DNA from: Vibrio hannami
GTDB taxonomy: Bacteria > Pseudomonadota > Gammaproteobacteria > Enterobacterales > Vibrionaceae
Direction: 5' to 3'
NCBI RefSeq assembly: GCF_029589055.1
Contig: NZ_JARQZP010000006.1
Span: forward strand, 580,461 to 644,460
DNA: 64,000 nucleotides
The translations under genes and the position numbers were made by a program. Below are positions 51,803 to 60,276 of this stretch, piece after piece. The notes below the pieces were generated by a model. That model made no database searches. It was not told the DNA's origin and worked only from the letters and a program-made list of their open reading frames with translations. Each line of letters begins with the position of its first letter. The stretch's first letter is position 1.

Positions 51803-53731
51803 ATGCAAAGGCTAGCTAAACTTGTTTCTGCTGTTCTGCCATTATTGGCTATCTCTTCTGGTGCTTATTCTGCACCAGCGTCTCTTGCACAGCAGCGAGT
51901 TATTTACCAAAAAGCACAAGACTATTTGGATAAAAAGCAAGTAGATGAATACATGGAGATCCGCGATCAGATTGCGGATTATCCTTTAACTCCTTATGTA
52001 GATTACCGTACTTTTCTGATCGGAATTGGAGATCGTACGCCTGAAGAGGTGGCGGCTTTTATTGAGCAGCACAACTCTTTCCCTTTTTCTAACCGTGTTC
52101 GCGCAGCATATCTGGATGCACTGATCAAACAGAAGAAATGGCAAACCTTCTATCAATACCAAACCTATGAACCCAAAATGGAGAAATATCAGTGTAGCTA
52201 TTATTACTCCAAATACGTAAACGGGGATACGTCTGAAGCGTTTAAAGGGGCAGAGAAGCTTTGGCTAAGTGGTAAAAGTGTATCGGACAACTGTTCACCA
52301 CTGTTTGATGCCTGGAAGGATGCAGGTTTGCGAACCGACGATTTGGTGCTTCGCCGAATGTTGCTGAGCTATGAAAGTAGTAGTAACAATATGGTGAACT
52401 ATCTCGCCAAAATGACAGAAAGTAACAAGAGTCGTCTTCAGGCAAAAGAGATGAAGAAACTGGCGAGGGATCCTAGGTATGTTGTCGAGTTTTCGCAAAA
52501 GTATCCACCAAGCGATTTTAATCGCAGGCAGTCAGAGATTGCGCTTAAGAAGTTAGCCCGAAAAGATATTCAGCTTGCTCAGCGTAATCTTGAAATAGTG
52601 CTTGATGCTCAGAACTTCCAAAAAGAACAGGCTCAGAAAGTTTCCGAGTATATTGCTGTTAGGTTGATGAATACAAAAGAAAACTATCTTGCAGCCTGGC
52701 GCGATTCTGTATTGATGGACAGCGAGAACGTTAAAGCTCTTGAAAGTCGAATTCGCCTTTCTATACGTCAGGCAGATTGGCCAATGACGGCTTACTGGAT
52801 AACGCTGCTACCGCAGACCAGTCAGGATTCCATGCGATGGCAGTATTGGCGAGCCAGATCTGAGCTTGCTCTGGGAGATAGAGAGCAAGGCATTAAGAGG
52901 ATGCAGGGGCTTCTTGGACAGCGAAACTTCTACAGTGTAGCGGCAGCTAAGTCTCTGGATAAACCGTTTCATTATCAGACACAAAAAACTCATGCCAATA
53001 CAGAGCTTCTGAAGCCTTATAATGAATCTCTTGTCCGAATAAATGAACTTATTGATGTCGATAAAATCCAGGCGGCTAAAAGCGAATGGAACTGGTTGCT
53101 TTGGCAAGTTGGTAAAGAAGAGCAAAAGGCGCTTGCTGTTTATGCTGCAGAGAAGGACTGGCACCACCTAACAGTTAAAGCAACGATACAGGCTAAGATG
53201 TGGGACGATACCGCGCTCAGATTCCCGGTAGCACACCAATGGTGGTTTAACTTCTACGGTGATAAGCATAAGGTTAATCCGATTACCCTGATGTCGGTTG
53301 CACGTCAGGAGAGTGCTCTCGACGTTGAAGCTCGCTCTCCGGTAGGAGCCAGGGGCATTATGCAGATCATGCCAAACACCGCAAAATATACGGCTAAGAA
53401 ATATAAGCTGTCTTACAAAGGCGCAGGTCAGCTTTATGATGTTGGTAAGAATATCGAGATTGGCAGTAAGTACCTGAATAGTTTGTTGAGTCAGTACGAC
53501 AACAATCGAATCTTTGCCTTTGCGGCCTACAATGCCGGGCCAAACCGTGTCAAAACCTGGCGAGAAAGGTCTGATGGCAAGCTAGATGCATTTGCATTTA
53601 TTGAAGCGATTCCATTCAAGGAAACCCGCGGATATGTACAAAACATTTTGATGTTTGAAACCTACTATCGAGATTTGATGGATGTGGATGGTGAGTTTCT
53701 AAAATCAAATGAGCTGTTAACAAAATACTGA
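51803..53731 (+). CDS. slt: soluble lytic murein transglycosylase Slt70
   Basis: Slt70 cleaves glycan strands to 1,6-anhydromuropeptides in the periplasm. From ATG 51803 the precursor has 642 residues, close to E. coli Slt. It has a Sec signal peptide (MQRLAKLVSAVLPLLAISSG, cleavage after AYSA), a long alpha-helical superhelix (about 30-440) and a C-terminal lysozyme-like domain. The catalytic glutamate is in ARQESALDVEARS, with GARGIMQIMP and AYNAGPNRVKTW. A TTG at 51788 would add five residues and is less likely. The slt-trpR-yjjX order follows E. coli. Confidence 0.95.
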   Translation: MQRLAKLVSAVLPLLAISSGAYSAPASLAQQRVIYQKAQDYLDKKQVDEYMEIRDQIADYPLTPYVDYRTFLIGIGDRTPEEVAAFIEQHNSFPFSNRVRAAYLDALIKQKKWQTFYQYQTYEPKMEKYQCSYYYSKYVNGDTSEAFKGAEKLWLSGKSVSDNCSPLFDAWKDAGLRTDDLVLRRMLLSYESSSNNMVNYLAKMTESNKSRLQAKEMKKLARDPRYVVEFSQKYPPSDFNRRQSEIALKKLARKDIQLAQRNLEIVLDAQNFQKEQAQKVSEYIAVRLMNTKENYLAAWRDSVLMDSENVKALESRIRLSIRQADWPMTAYWITLLPQTSQDSMRWQYWRARSELALGDREQGIKRMQGLLGQRNFYSVAAAKSLDKPFHYQTQKTHANTELLKPYNESLVRINELIDVDKIQAAKSEWNWLLWQVGKEEQKALAVYAAEKDWHHLTVKATIQAKMWDDTALRFPVAHQWWFNFYGDKHKVNPITLMSVARQESALDVEARSPVGARGIMQIMPNTAKYTAKKYKLSYKGAGQLYDVGKNIEIGSKYLNSLLSQYDNNRIFAFAAYNAGPNRVKTWRERSDGKLDAFAFIEAIPFKETRGYVQNILMFETYYRDLMDVDGEFLKSNELLTKY

Positions 53732-53811
53732 TGCTGAATGTGTCTGGCTCTCGCATAACTGACTAAGTTGAGTATACAATGCCTGATAGGATTAATTACC
53801 GAGCTTAGTTT

Positions 53812-54117
53812 ATGTCTTTAAAGCCTGACTATGATGATTGGCAACAAGTATTGGATTTGGTGGAGAAAGCTGCTGAAAGTGAACAACACGAAATGTTGCT
53901 GACTATGCTTATGACACCAGATGAAAGAGAGTCACTGGTAACGAGAGTAAATATTCTCAACGAGCTTCTGAAAGGTGAGGTATCTCAACGCCAGCTTAGC
54001 CAGATGTTGGGGGTGGGTGTTGCGACCATTACCAGAGGTTCAAACGAGCTTAAAGGGCATACAGACGAGCAGAAGCAGGCATTATTTAAGTTGCTTAAGA
54101 AAAGTTCAAACAAATAG
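53812..54117 (+). CDS. trpR: tryptophan repressor TrpR
   Basis: TrpR represses tryptophan biosynthesis genes when bound to L-tryptophan. The 101-residue all-helical protein has the family's MLLTMLMTPDERESLVTRV and the helix-turn-helix SQRQLSQMLGVGVATITRG. An ATG start 80 bp after slt, plus a terminator directly after the stop, mark an independent or slt-linked transcription unit. No convincing Trp operator was found in its leader. Confidence 0.95.
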   Translation: MSLKPDYDDWQQVLDLVEKAAESEQHEMLLTMLMTPDERESLVTRVNILNELLKGEVSQRQLSQMLGVGVATITRGSNELKGHTDEQKQALFKLLKKSSNK

Positions 54118-54120
54118 CAA

Positions 54121-54152
54121 TAAAGGGTAGCAGACGCTACCCTTTATTTTTT
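54121..54152 (+). terminator. rho-independent terminator of trpR
   Basis: TAAAGGGTAG and CTACCCTTTA form a perfect 10-bp stem with a 6-base loop followed by T residues. Confidence 0.92.
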
Positions 54153-54157
54153 GAATG

Positions 54158-54691
54158 CTAGATATTTGCAGGAAATTGCTCTGAATTAATAAAAGGAATC
54201 AAAGCCAGAATCAGTGCCTGGTGATAAACAGAGCTGCGCGTCAACAGGTGACTGGTGAGTAGCCCAATCGCACCGCCTTTCTGCTTTATGTTTTCGGTAG
54301 AATAGACTTCATCCATCGCGTCACCTAACTCTTTTCCTTCGCGAAGCTTTTCTATAACTACCGGAGGAAGCATTAGGCTGGCAGAACGTGATTCGCCACG
54401 CTTATCCTGAGACTCAATTACCATCCACGCAAAGGTGATATCTCCTTCATTACCTGCTTCTATACCAACATAGAAATCAGCTTCCTGAATCTGTGCTTTC
54501 GCGTTTTTTACCCGGTTAAGTGCGCCTTGCTTAGTCTCTTCATTAGAAATAGGTTGATCGGGAACCTCACTGGGAACACTTACACCCTCAAAGTCGAACA
54601 CCTGTTCGGGGAACACCTCTCCAAATGCACTTTCAACGGCTTTGATTTTTGCCGGGTTTAGTGAAGTAACTATTACCTTTTGCACTGTCAC
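54158..54691 (-). CDS. yjjX: inosine/xanthosine triphosphatase YjjX
   Basis: YjjX hydrolyses ITP and XTP, preventing their incorporation into nucleic acids. The 177-residue protein shows the family's N-terminal VIVTSLNPAKIKAVESAF, the central VGIEAGNEGDITFAW and C-terminal KQKGGAIGLLTSHLLTRSSVY. It is encoded directly downstream of pheA on the reverse strand, with 1 bp between stop and start, so translation is probably coupled. It converges with trpR, as in E. coli. Confidence 0.92.
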   Translation of the reverse strand: MTVQKVIVTSLNPAKIKAVESAFGEVFPEQVFDFEGVSVPSEVPDQPISNEETKQGALNRVKNAKAQIQEADFYVGIEAGNEGDITFAWMVIESQDKRGESRSASLMLPPVVIEKLREGKELGDAMDEVYSTENIKQKGGAIGLLTSHLLTRSSVYHQALILALIPFINSEQFPANI

Positions 54692-54692
54692 G

Positions 54693-55871
54693 TTAACTCA
54701 CCTTCACTTCTGTTGGTGTTACATTCTCAATTGGATAACAACCAAGAACTTTCAAGTGGGTAGTTATCTTAGTCAGTTCAGCAATGGACTTCTGCATCTC
54801 TTCAGAATCCAGGTGTGCTTCTAGGTCTACATAGAACATCTCTTCCCATGGATTACCGATTATCGGGCGGTTTTCCAGCTTGGTCATGTTGATGCCGTAT
54901 TTCTGCAGGATTAACAGCGTTTGAACCAGAGAACCAGCTTCTTGTGAGGTAGACATAATCAGAGTGGTTTTCGCTGGAATTTGTGTTGAGACTTCGACTG
55001 GCTTGCGAGCAACCACGATAAAGCGTGTGTGGTTTTCTGTCTGGTTTGCAATATTGCTTTGGATTGGCTGAAGACCATAAAGCTTACCACTAGATGCATT
55101 ACCGATAGCAGCTACCTCTTTACTATCAAGGTCTTTCACTTTTTGCATTGCGTCAGCGGTGCTAGCACATGATTCAAGAGTTACACCGTTCAGTCTGCTT
55201 AAAAACTCGCTGCATTGCTCATGTGGCTGCGGGTGTGAATATAGAGTATGAATATCTTCAAGATGTACGTCAGATGTCGCCAGAATACAGTGCTCAATTG
55301 GGAGAGTTATTTCCCCAACGATATACAGAGTAGTGTGTTGAAGAAGGTCGTAAACCGCATTGATAGAGCCAGAACTGGTGTTCTCTATAGGTAATACTGC
55401 GTAATCTGCATGACCGGATTCAACTGTTTTGGTGACTTCTCTAAAGTGTTCACAGTTTAGTTCTACCAGCTCAGTATTTCTTCTGCTGAAATACTCGCGG
55501 CTTGCCAGATGTGAATATGAGCCTTTTGCACCAAGGTAAGCCACCCTGGCTATAGGTTTACGGCTTAGCTCCGGGTTTGCCAGGTTTTGAAGGTAGGACT
55601 GCTGTAGTAACACCGAATCTTCGATAATGGTGTGATAAAGCTTGGTGATATAAGGTGCGTCCAGGTCGTACTTAGTTTTGCCGTTTTCGATCAGCTTGAC
55701 TAACAGTTGTTGCTCTCGCTTTGCGTCTCGAACTGCCTTAGACGTTTTTATCTTGCTCTTGGCTACTTCTATACTTAGTGAACGTCTCTCAGATAGAAGG
55801 CTCAACATTTGATCATCGAGCTCATTTAGGCGAAGTCGAATTTCATCGAGAGAATATTTACTGTCTGTCAT
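54693..55871 (-). CDS. pheA: bifunctional chorismate mutase/prephenate dehydratase PheA
   Basis: PheA converts chorismate to prephenate and then to phenylpyruvate, committing carbon to phenylalanine. The 392-residue P-protein has an N-terminal mutase domain (LDEIRLRLNELDDQMLSLL, residues 4-90), a prephenate dehydratase domain from VAYLGAKGSYSHLASREYF (about 108-285) with PIENTSSGSINAVYDLL, and a C-terminal ACT domain that senses phenylalanine (ENRPIIGNPWEEMFYVDLEA). It is preceded by a Phe-rich leader peptide gene and attenuator, so it is regulated by phenylalanyl-tRNA supply. Confidence 0.96.
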   Translation of the reverse strand: MTDSKYSLDEIRLRLNELDDQMLSLLSERRSLSIEVAKSKIKTSKAVRDAKREQQLLVKLIENGKTKYDLDAPYITKLYHTIIEDSVLLQQSYLQNLANPELSRKPIARVAYLGAKGSYSHLASREYFSRRNTELVELNCEHFREVTKTVESGHADYAVLPIENTSSGSINAVYDLLQHTTLYIVGEITLPIEHCILATSDVHLEDIHTLYSHPQPHEQCSEFLSRLNGVTLESCASTADAMQKVKDLDSKEVAAIGNASSGKLYGLQPIQSNIANQTENHTRFIVVARKPVEVSTQIPAKTTLIMSTSQEAGSLVQTLLILQKYGINMTKLENRPIIGNPWEEMFYVDLEAHLDSEEMQKSIAELTKITTHLKVLGCYPIENVTPTEVKVS

Positions 55872-55886
55872 GTGAATTATCCTTAT

Positions 55887-55913
55887 AAAAAAAGCCTCCC
55901 TGTGGGAGGCTTT
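55887..55913 (-). terminator. pheA attenuator terminator
   Basis: On the reverse strand AAAGCCTCCC and GGGAGGCTTT form a 10-bp stem with a 3-base loop, followed by seven T residues, 16 bp before the pheA start. Sequence complementary to its 5' arm occurs upstream as GGAGGCTT (55951-55958), giving the alternative antiterminator pairing. Confidence 0.92.
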
Positions 55914-55960
55914 CTGTTCGTTTTTGACTTGTTTTTCCTAAAACGACTTAAGCCTCCTGA

Positions 55961-56008
55961 TTAGGAGTGAAAAAAGAAGTCAAAAAAGAACAGGTTGAAT
56001 TTATGCAT
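55961..56008 (-). CDS. pheL: pheA operon leader peptide PheL
   Basis: This 15-residue peptide, MHKFNLFFFDFFFHS, contains seven phenylalanines, six of them in two runs of three. It lies 89 bp upstream of pheA and is followed by the attenuator stem-loop. When charged tRNA-Phe is scarce the ribosome stalls on the Phe codons, favouring the antiterminator fold. The layout equals that of E. coli pheL, but the sequence differs. It is too short for standard gene finders. Confidence 0.93.
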   Translation of the reverse strand: MHKFNLFFFDFFFHS

Positions 56009-56110
56009 GTTTAGTCACTTTCGTTAATTGAGTAAACACAATAAGCAAGGGGATAGGTTCCGTCAAGCAAAAAAATAGCGCCCGAAGGCGCTACTTAAAG
56101 GATATCTATT

Positions 56111-56452
56111 TTATACTGCCTCATCCACTTCTGGGACTTCTGGTTTCTCGGCATGGGTAGCACGACGGGCTGCTGGCTTATGAATAAGCTTATTTAATTG
56201 TCTCTCCAGTTTCTGTTCTACTTCAGTAACCGCCGCGTATAAATCTTCGTGTACAGAAGAAGCGTTTAATCTGCCTTTAGGAACGGTAATGCTCGCTTCA
56301 AATTTCTTCTGTTTATTTGGTTCCTCACTGATGGCTGTCTTGCAGCTAATAATGTCTACTTGCAACTTTTCTAGTTTTTTGAACTTCGCTTCAATGTGAG
56401 TTCGGATTGCAGAGGTGATCTCGATGTTTTTGCCGGTGATGTTTACTTTCAT
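56111..56452 (-). CDS. raiA: ribosome-associated inhibitor RaiA
   Basis: RaiA (YfiA) binds the 30S decoding region in stationary phase and blocks translation, stabilising 70S monomers. The 113-residue protein begins MKVNITGKNIEITSAIRTHI and has the HPF/RaiA fold segments EASITVPKGRLNASSVHEDLY and AAVTEVEQKLERQLNKL. A short acidic-basic tail follows. The length fits the short HPF/RaiA group, and the pheA neighbour favours RaiA. A CRP-type site lies about 65 bp upstream. Confidence 0.9.
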   Translation of the reverse strand: MKVNITGKNIEITSAIRTHIEAKFKKLEKLQVDIISCKTAISEEPNKQKKFEASITVPKGRLNASSVHEDLYAAVTEVEQKLERQLNKLIHKPAARRATHAEKPEVPEVDEAV

Positions 56453-56514
56453 ATAGTTTTCCTCTGTTGCATCCCTTATGGGTTAACTCCAGATTACCCT
56501 TCTAAAGATAAAAT

Positions 56515-56533
56515 AATGTGATCCAGATCACTT
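56515..56533 (-). promoter_or_regulatory. CRP site upstream of raiA
   Basis: AATGTGATCCAGATCACTT fits the CRP consensus TGTGA-N6-TCACA with one mismatch and good symmetry. It is centred about 72 bp before the raiA start. E. coli raiA is also reported to respond to CRP, as I recall. A weaker half-site occurs at about 56563-56578. The remaining sequence of the 378-bp gap 56453-56830 shows no credible gene. Confidence 0.75.
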
Positions 56534-56781
56534 AAGTTGAGAGGGTTTGATGTCGTAAATACAAATGTGATCTGAAACAAATCTGCTATATTTTTTCTGC
56601 GAAAAAACTTGTACAACTGTTGAATCTGGTTAAATTGGTAAGAAGTAGCATACTGAAAATCCCCAGTTTTTAGGGATTTTGTAGTGCCCGAGAACAGAGC
56701 TGTTTACTTTATGCTCAACAAAAAAGTGTGAGAATGATCGAAAACACATTCAGTTTGAAATCAATCCAGAAACGAATATAG

Positions 56782-56813
56782 AAAAGCCGAGCAGATAATC
56801 TGCTCGGCTTTTT
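56782..56813. terminator. strong hairpin terminator after the MltF-like gene
   Basis: AAAAGCCGAGCAGA and TCTGCTCGGCTTTT form a 14-bp perfect stem with a 3-base loop, 18 bp after the stop of the reverse-strand gene. T runs exist on both strands. Confidence 0.88.
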
Positions 56814-56830
56814 GCTTATGAGGTGTAAGG

Positions 56831-58264
56831 TTATTCCGCACCAGGCAGAACTAAATTAACTAGAGCTGCGTTTTGTTCTTCTCTTAGCTGATTAAGTTCG
56901 GCCATTTGTTTGTAAATAACAAAATATCGATTGATATTGGCAACATAATGAACAGGCTCTCGGCCTATATTTCTTCGTGTCACTATCTCTACATTTCTGA
57001 ACCATACATTCGGGTCATAACCATTTTTTTCAGCTAACCTTCTCATTTTTCTTATGTTGCCAGGCCCTGCATTGTATGCGGCTAAGGAAAGGTAAACCTT
57101 GTTCTTTTCGGTAATGCTTTCATCTGAAAAGTAACGATCTTGCAGGAAGCGAAGGTATTTGGTGCCAGCGTGAATATTGTTCTCAAGATTGTTGATATCA
57201 GGGATGTTCACTTTGGGATCATTGGCTGTTGAGGGCAATACCTGCATTATGCCCACAGCTCCCTTATGCGACACTTTACGGTTATCAAATCCAGATTCCT
57301 GAAACGCCTGAGCGGAGAGCATTAACCAGTCAAACTCATATTCTTCTCCATACTTCTTAAACAGGTCTGATAGGGCATGCATTTTTTCAACCTTGGCTGG
57401 ATTTAATGCACGGGAAAGCCAACCTGTTTTCTCTATATATTTTTCGTATAAAACGTTACCCAGTAAGGTTCCAGATTTTGCTGTTTTAAGATAGTTATTA
57501 ACGATTTTTTCCAGCATTGGGCTACCTTTTCTAAATGCCCAAGCTATCTTACCTTCGAAATGAAGGGGCACCTTTTTATGTACCTTTATATTGTCCATGA
57601 CTCTAAGCCATAGTTCCGTTTTGTGGCTATCGAGAACCGTTGAGTAGATATGCCCCTGATTGACCATATCGATAACCTCGTAATCTTGCAGAGCTTCTTC
57701 CAGAAAATGTACGTTCATAGGAGGAAAACCAGTTTCACTCAATAAGCGATTTATCTTGCTTATATGTTCAAAGTAACTTGAGCTGGCGCGAATCCAAATC
57801 TCTTTACCACTTAATTGCTCTAATGTAGTTATCTCTGGTTCATCTTTACGAGTAACAATATATTCATTCACCCCTGTGAGCATTGGGGTACTAAAATCAA
57901 TATCACGTTCTCTTTGTGGGGTAATCGTCAGGTTAGCCACGATAAGATCTCCGTGACCTGAAATTAGCGAGGGAATAAGCTCACTTCTTTCAACGGGAAT
58001 GATCTGGAGATGCAAATAGCTGCTCTTCTGTTTTAACTGCTTTTCAAAATGGTAGAGTAATTCGGCAAGCATTCCCTTAGGTTTGCCACCTTCAATGTAA
58101 TAGAACCCAAGATCGGCAGAGACCAGTACCCTAATTCCGCCATTCTTCTCAAGTACATCGAAATCCCCAGTATAAGGCTCATTTGTTAGCGGGCTGAGTT
58201 CAAGTGAGAGAGCATTAAACGAATAGAACCAAAAAATGATTAGCCAATGGCATAACTTCTTCAT
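56831..58264 (-). CDS. MltF-like membrane-bound lytic transglycosylase
   Basis: The 477-residue protein combines an N-terminal export signal (MKKLCHWLIIFWFYSFNALS), a family 3 solute-binding domain (about 40-275, GGIRVLVSADLGFYY and TPQRERDIDFSTPMLTG) and a C-terminal lysozyme-like transglycosylase domain with the catalytic glutamate in AQAFQESGFD, then GAVGIMQVLPSTA and AAYNAGPGNIRKM. This is the MltF architecture, which cleaves peptidoglycan at the membrane and is regulated by muropeptide binding to the first domain. No lipobox cysteine is seen. It is a paralogue by context, since canonical mltF usually lies beside purL. Its partner genes here are raiA and bamD. Confidence 0.87.
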   Translation of the reverse strand: MKKLCHWLIIFWFYSFNALSLELSPLTNEPYTGDFDVLEKNGGIRVLVSADLGFYYIEGGKPKGMLAELLYHFEKQLKQKSSYLHLQIIPVERSELIPSLISGHGDLIVANLTITPQRERDIDFSTPMLTGVNEYIVTRKDEPEITTLEQLSGKEIWIRASSSYFEHISKINRLLSETGFPPMNVHFLEEALQDYEVIDMVNQGHIYSTVLDSHKTELWLRVMDNIKVHKKVPLHFEGKIAWAFRKGSPMLEKIVNNYLKTAKSGTLLGNVLYEKYIEKTGWLSRALNPAKVEKMHALSDLFKKYGEEYEFDWLMLSAQAFQESGFDNRKVSHKGAVGIMQVLPSTANDPKVNIPDINNLENNIHAGTKYLRFLQDRYFSDESITEKNKVYLSLAAYNAGPGNIRKMRRLAEKNGYDPNVWFRNVEIVTRRNIGREPVHYVANINRYFVIYKQMAELNQLREEQNAALVNLVLPGAE

Positions 58265-58365
58265 ACAACGATCCGTGTTGATGTTTTGTTAAACAATTAT
58301 AGATGAAGATAATTGTTTAATGTACAAAGGATTTCTGGGGTTGTGAGAGGTGCTGGGAATGCAAA

Positions 58366-58394
58366 AAAAGAAAAAGCCGCTGAAGTAGCGGCTT
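58366..58394 (-). terminator. rho-independent terminator of bamD
   Basis: On the reverse strand AAAGCCGCT and AGCGGCTTT form a stem with a 4-base loop, followed by T residues, 20 bp after the bamD stop. Confidence 0.88.
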
Positions 58395-58413
58395 TAGATA
58401 GATATCTATTGAA

Positions 58414-59139
58414 TCAGAGTGGGTTTAACCTAATCAATTCTTCTGTACGTTGGATGGCTTCTTTGATACCCAGTTGTTTATAGGCTTCCAACTGAATATT
58501 CAGCGACTCTTTAGCTGCAATAGTATCAGGATAGGTTTTCTGAATTTCCTGGCATCGGTTAATTGCTGCGATCCACGCTTCTCTTCTTAGGTAAAAATCA
58601 GCAGTGGCCAGATCGTAGTTCGCTAATCGGTTTTTCAGTGCAACCATCCGCTCCTTTGCGTCTGCAGCATAAGGGCTATTAGGGTACCTTTGAAGCAGGC
58701 GCTTAAAGTCGGCAAATGCGGATTTCGCTGGCTCTGGATCTCGATCTGAACGATCAGTATTGAAGAGATCATGCATCCAGCTTCTGTCCTGTGCCATGTA
58801 GGTCAAACCGCGCATATAAAGCACCCAGTCGATTTTATCGTGTGTTGGGTTCAGGCGAATAAAGCGTTCTATAGTGGCAAGACCAAGTGGCAGATCATTA
58901 TTTTTGTAGTATGCGTAAATCAGATCCAGTTGTACCTGCTCAGAGTAGGCGCCAAAAGGATAGCGAGAATCCAACGCTTCTAGCTTCTCAACCGCGGAAA
59001 ACCAGTTGCCGCTCCTCAATGCATCTTGAGCTTCGGAGTACAATTCTGCTGCTGGGATATCAGGCACAACTTCCTCACTGCTGGAGCAGCCAAACAACAG
59101 GGATAATGCGAGTAAGCCCGATAAAGTGCGGTATTTCAT
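58414..59139 (-). CDS. bamD: outer membrane assembly lipoprotein BamD
   Basis: BamD is the essential lipoprotein of the BAM complex that inserts beta-barrel proteins into the outer membrane. The 241-residue precursor has a type II signal ending in the lipobox LFGC, acylated at about Cys18. It carries five TPR-like repeats, seen in AELYSEAQDALRSGNWFSAV, YAYYKNNDLPLGLATIERFI and SPYAADAKERMVALKNRLA. It is divergent from rluD, as in other gammaproteobacteria. A sigma-E-like promoter with slightly short spacing is upstream. Confidence 0.95.
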   Translation of the reverse strand: MKYRTLSGLLALSLLFGCSSSEEVVPDIPAAELYSEAQDALRSGNWFSAVEKLEALDSRYPFGAYSEQVQLDLIYAYYKNNDLPLGLATIERFIRLNPTHDKIDWVLYMRGLTYMAQDRSWMHDLFNTDRSDRDPEPAKSAFADFKRLLQRYPNSPYAADAKERMVALKNRLANYDLATADFYLRREAWIAAINRCQEIQKTYPDTIAAKESLNIQLEAYKQLGIKEAIQRTEELIRLNPL

Positions 59140-59273
59140 GTCAGGAGTTTATTCCTCAGGTATAAATAAATGTTCTCATTCCGTTACTTCGGATAGAATA
59201 GCAGCGTATTTTTCCATAGTCTTTAGAAATATACCAACGCCTTTATTCACAATATGTAGTTAACGCCTTGGTA

Positions 59274-59299
59274 TTAGTCTCATTGTTTTAAAAAAGTTC
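59274..59299 (-). promoter_or_regulatory. possible sigma-E promoter of bamD
   Basis: On the reverse strand GAACTT (59299-59294), a 14-bp spacer and GACTAA (59279-59274) resemble the sigma-E consensus GAACTT-N15-GTCTGA/GTCTAA, with one -10 mismatch and a spacer one base short. It would give a leader of about 130 bases. bamD belongs to the sigma-E regulon in E. coli. Confidence 0.4.
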
Positions 59300-59302
59300 G
59301 AT

Positions 59303-60274
59303 ATGGCGCAGCAGATAGAATTAACCAGTACCGTAAAAGACAGCCAGCTTGGTCAACGATTAGATCAGGCAATCGCAGAGTTATTTTCCGATTTCTCTCG
59401 CTCAAGGCTAAAAGAGTGGCTAGTAGCCGGTAAAGTTCAGGTAGATGGAACTGTCATCACCAAACCTAGAGTTAAGGTGATGGGCGGTGAACAAATCACG
59501 CTTCAGGCTGAGCTTGAAGATGAAGAGCGCTGGGAAGCACAAGATCTTCCATTGGATATCGTTTATGAAGATGACGATATTCTGGTAATTAACAAACCTC
59601 GTGACTTTGTTGTTCATCCGGGAGCGGGTACACCGGATGGTACAGTGCTGAATGCATTGTTACATCACTATCCGGCAATTGCTGAAGTTCCTCGTGCAGG
59701 TATTGTGCATCGTCTGGATAAAGATACAACCGGTTTGATGGTTGTTGCTAAAACGGTTCCGGCACAAACCAGACTGGTTCGGGCGCTGCAGAAACGCAAT
59801 ATTACCCGTGAGTACGAAGCCATTGCGATTGGCAAGATGACCGCTGGCGGTATGGTAGACAAGCCAATTGGTCGTCACTCTACTAAGCGTACATTGATGG
59901 CCGTCAATGAGCTGGGTAAACCTGCGGTAACTCATTATCGAGTTGCAGAGCACTTCCGTGAACATACGCGTATCCGTCTTCGCCTTGAGACAGGTCGAAC
60001 TCACCAGATCCGTGTTCATATGTCTTACCTTCAGCACCCTCTATTGGGCGACATTGCTTATGGTGGTCGTGCTCGTATTCCACGAGGAGCATCTGAAGAG
60101 CTGACTGCTATGATTCGTAGTTTTGATCGTCAGGCACTTCACGCGGTTATGCTGAAGTTTGAACATCCTGTTACTGGCGAGGAGCTGGAATTCCACGCAC
60201 CAGTGCCGGATGATATGGTAGCGATGACGGAAGCGTTAAGAGTAGATACTCAACTTAATAAAGAGGAAGAGTAA
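59303..60274 (+). CDS. rluD: 23S rRNA pseudouridine synthase RluD
   Basis: RluD isomerises uridines 1911, 1915 and 1917 of 23S rRNA, modifications important for ribosome assembly. The 323-residue protein has an N-terminal S4-like domain (LGQRLDQAIAELFSDFSRSR) and a catalytic RluA-family domain. The catalytic aspartate is in GIVHRLDKDTTGLMV, with HQIRVHMSYLQHPLLGD later. The weak upstream ribosome binding site contrasts with the strong one of the next gene. It shares a 163-bp regulatory gap with bamD. Confidence 0.95.
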   Translation: MAQQIELTSTVKDSQLGQRLDQAIAELFSDFSRSRLKEWLVAGKVQVDGTVITKPRVKVMGGEQITLQAELEDEERWEAQDLPLDIVYEDDDILVINKPRDFVVHPGAGTPDGTVLNALLHHYPAIAEVPRAGIVHRLDKDTTGLMVVAKTVPAQTRLVRALQKRNITREYEAIAIGKMTAGGMVDKPIGRHSTKRTLMAVNELGKPAVTHYRVAEHFREHTRIRLRLETGRTHQIRVHMSYLQHPLLGDIAYGGRARIPRGASEELTAMIRSFDRQALHAVMLKFEHPVTGEELEFHAPVPDDMVAMTEALRVDTQLNKEEE

Positions 60275-60276
60275 AT

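Noticed and set aside
53760..53800. TrpR operator before trpR
   Set aside because: The best match, GACTAAGTTGAGTATAC, agrees at only about half of the consensus positions.
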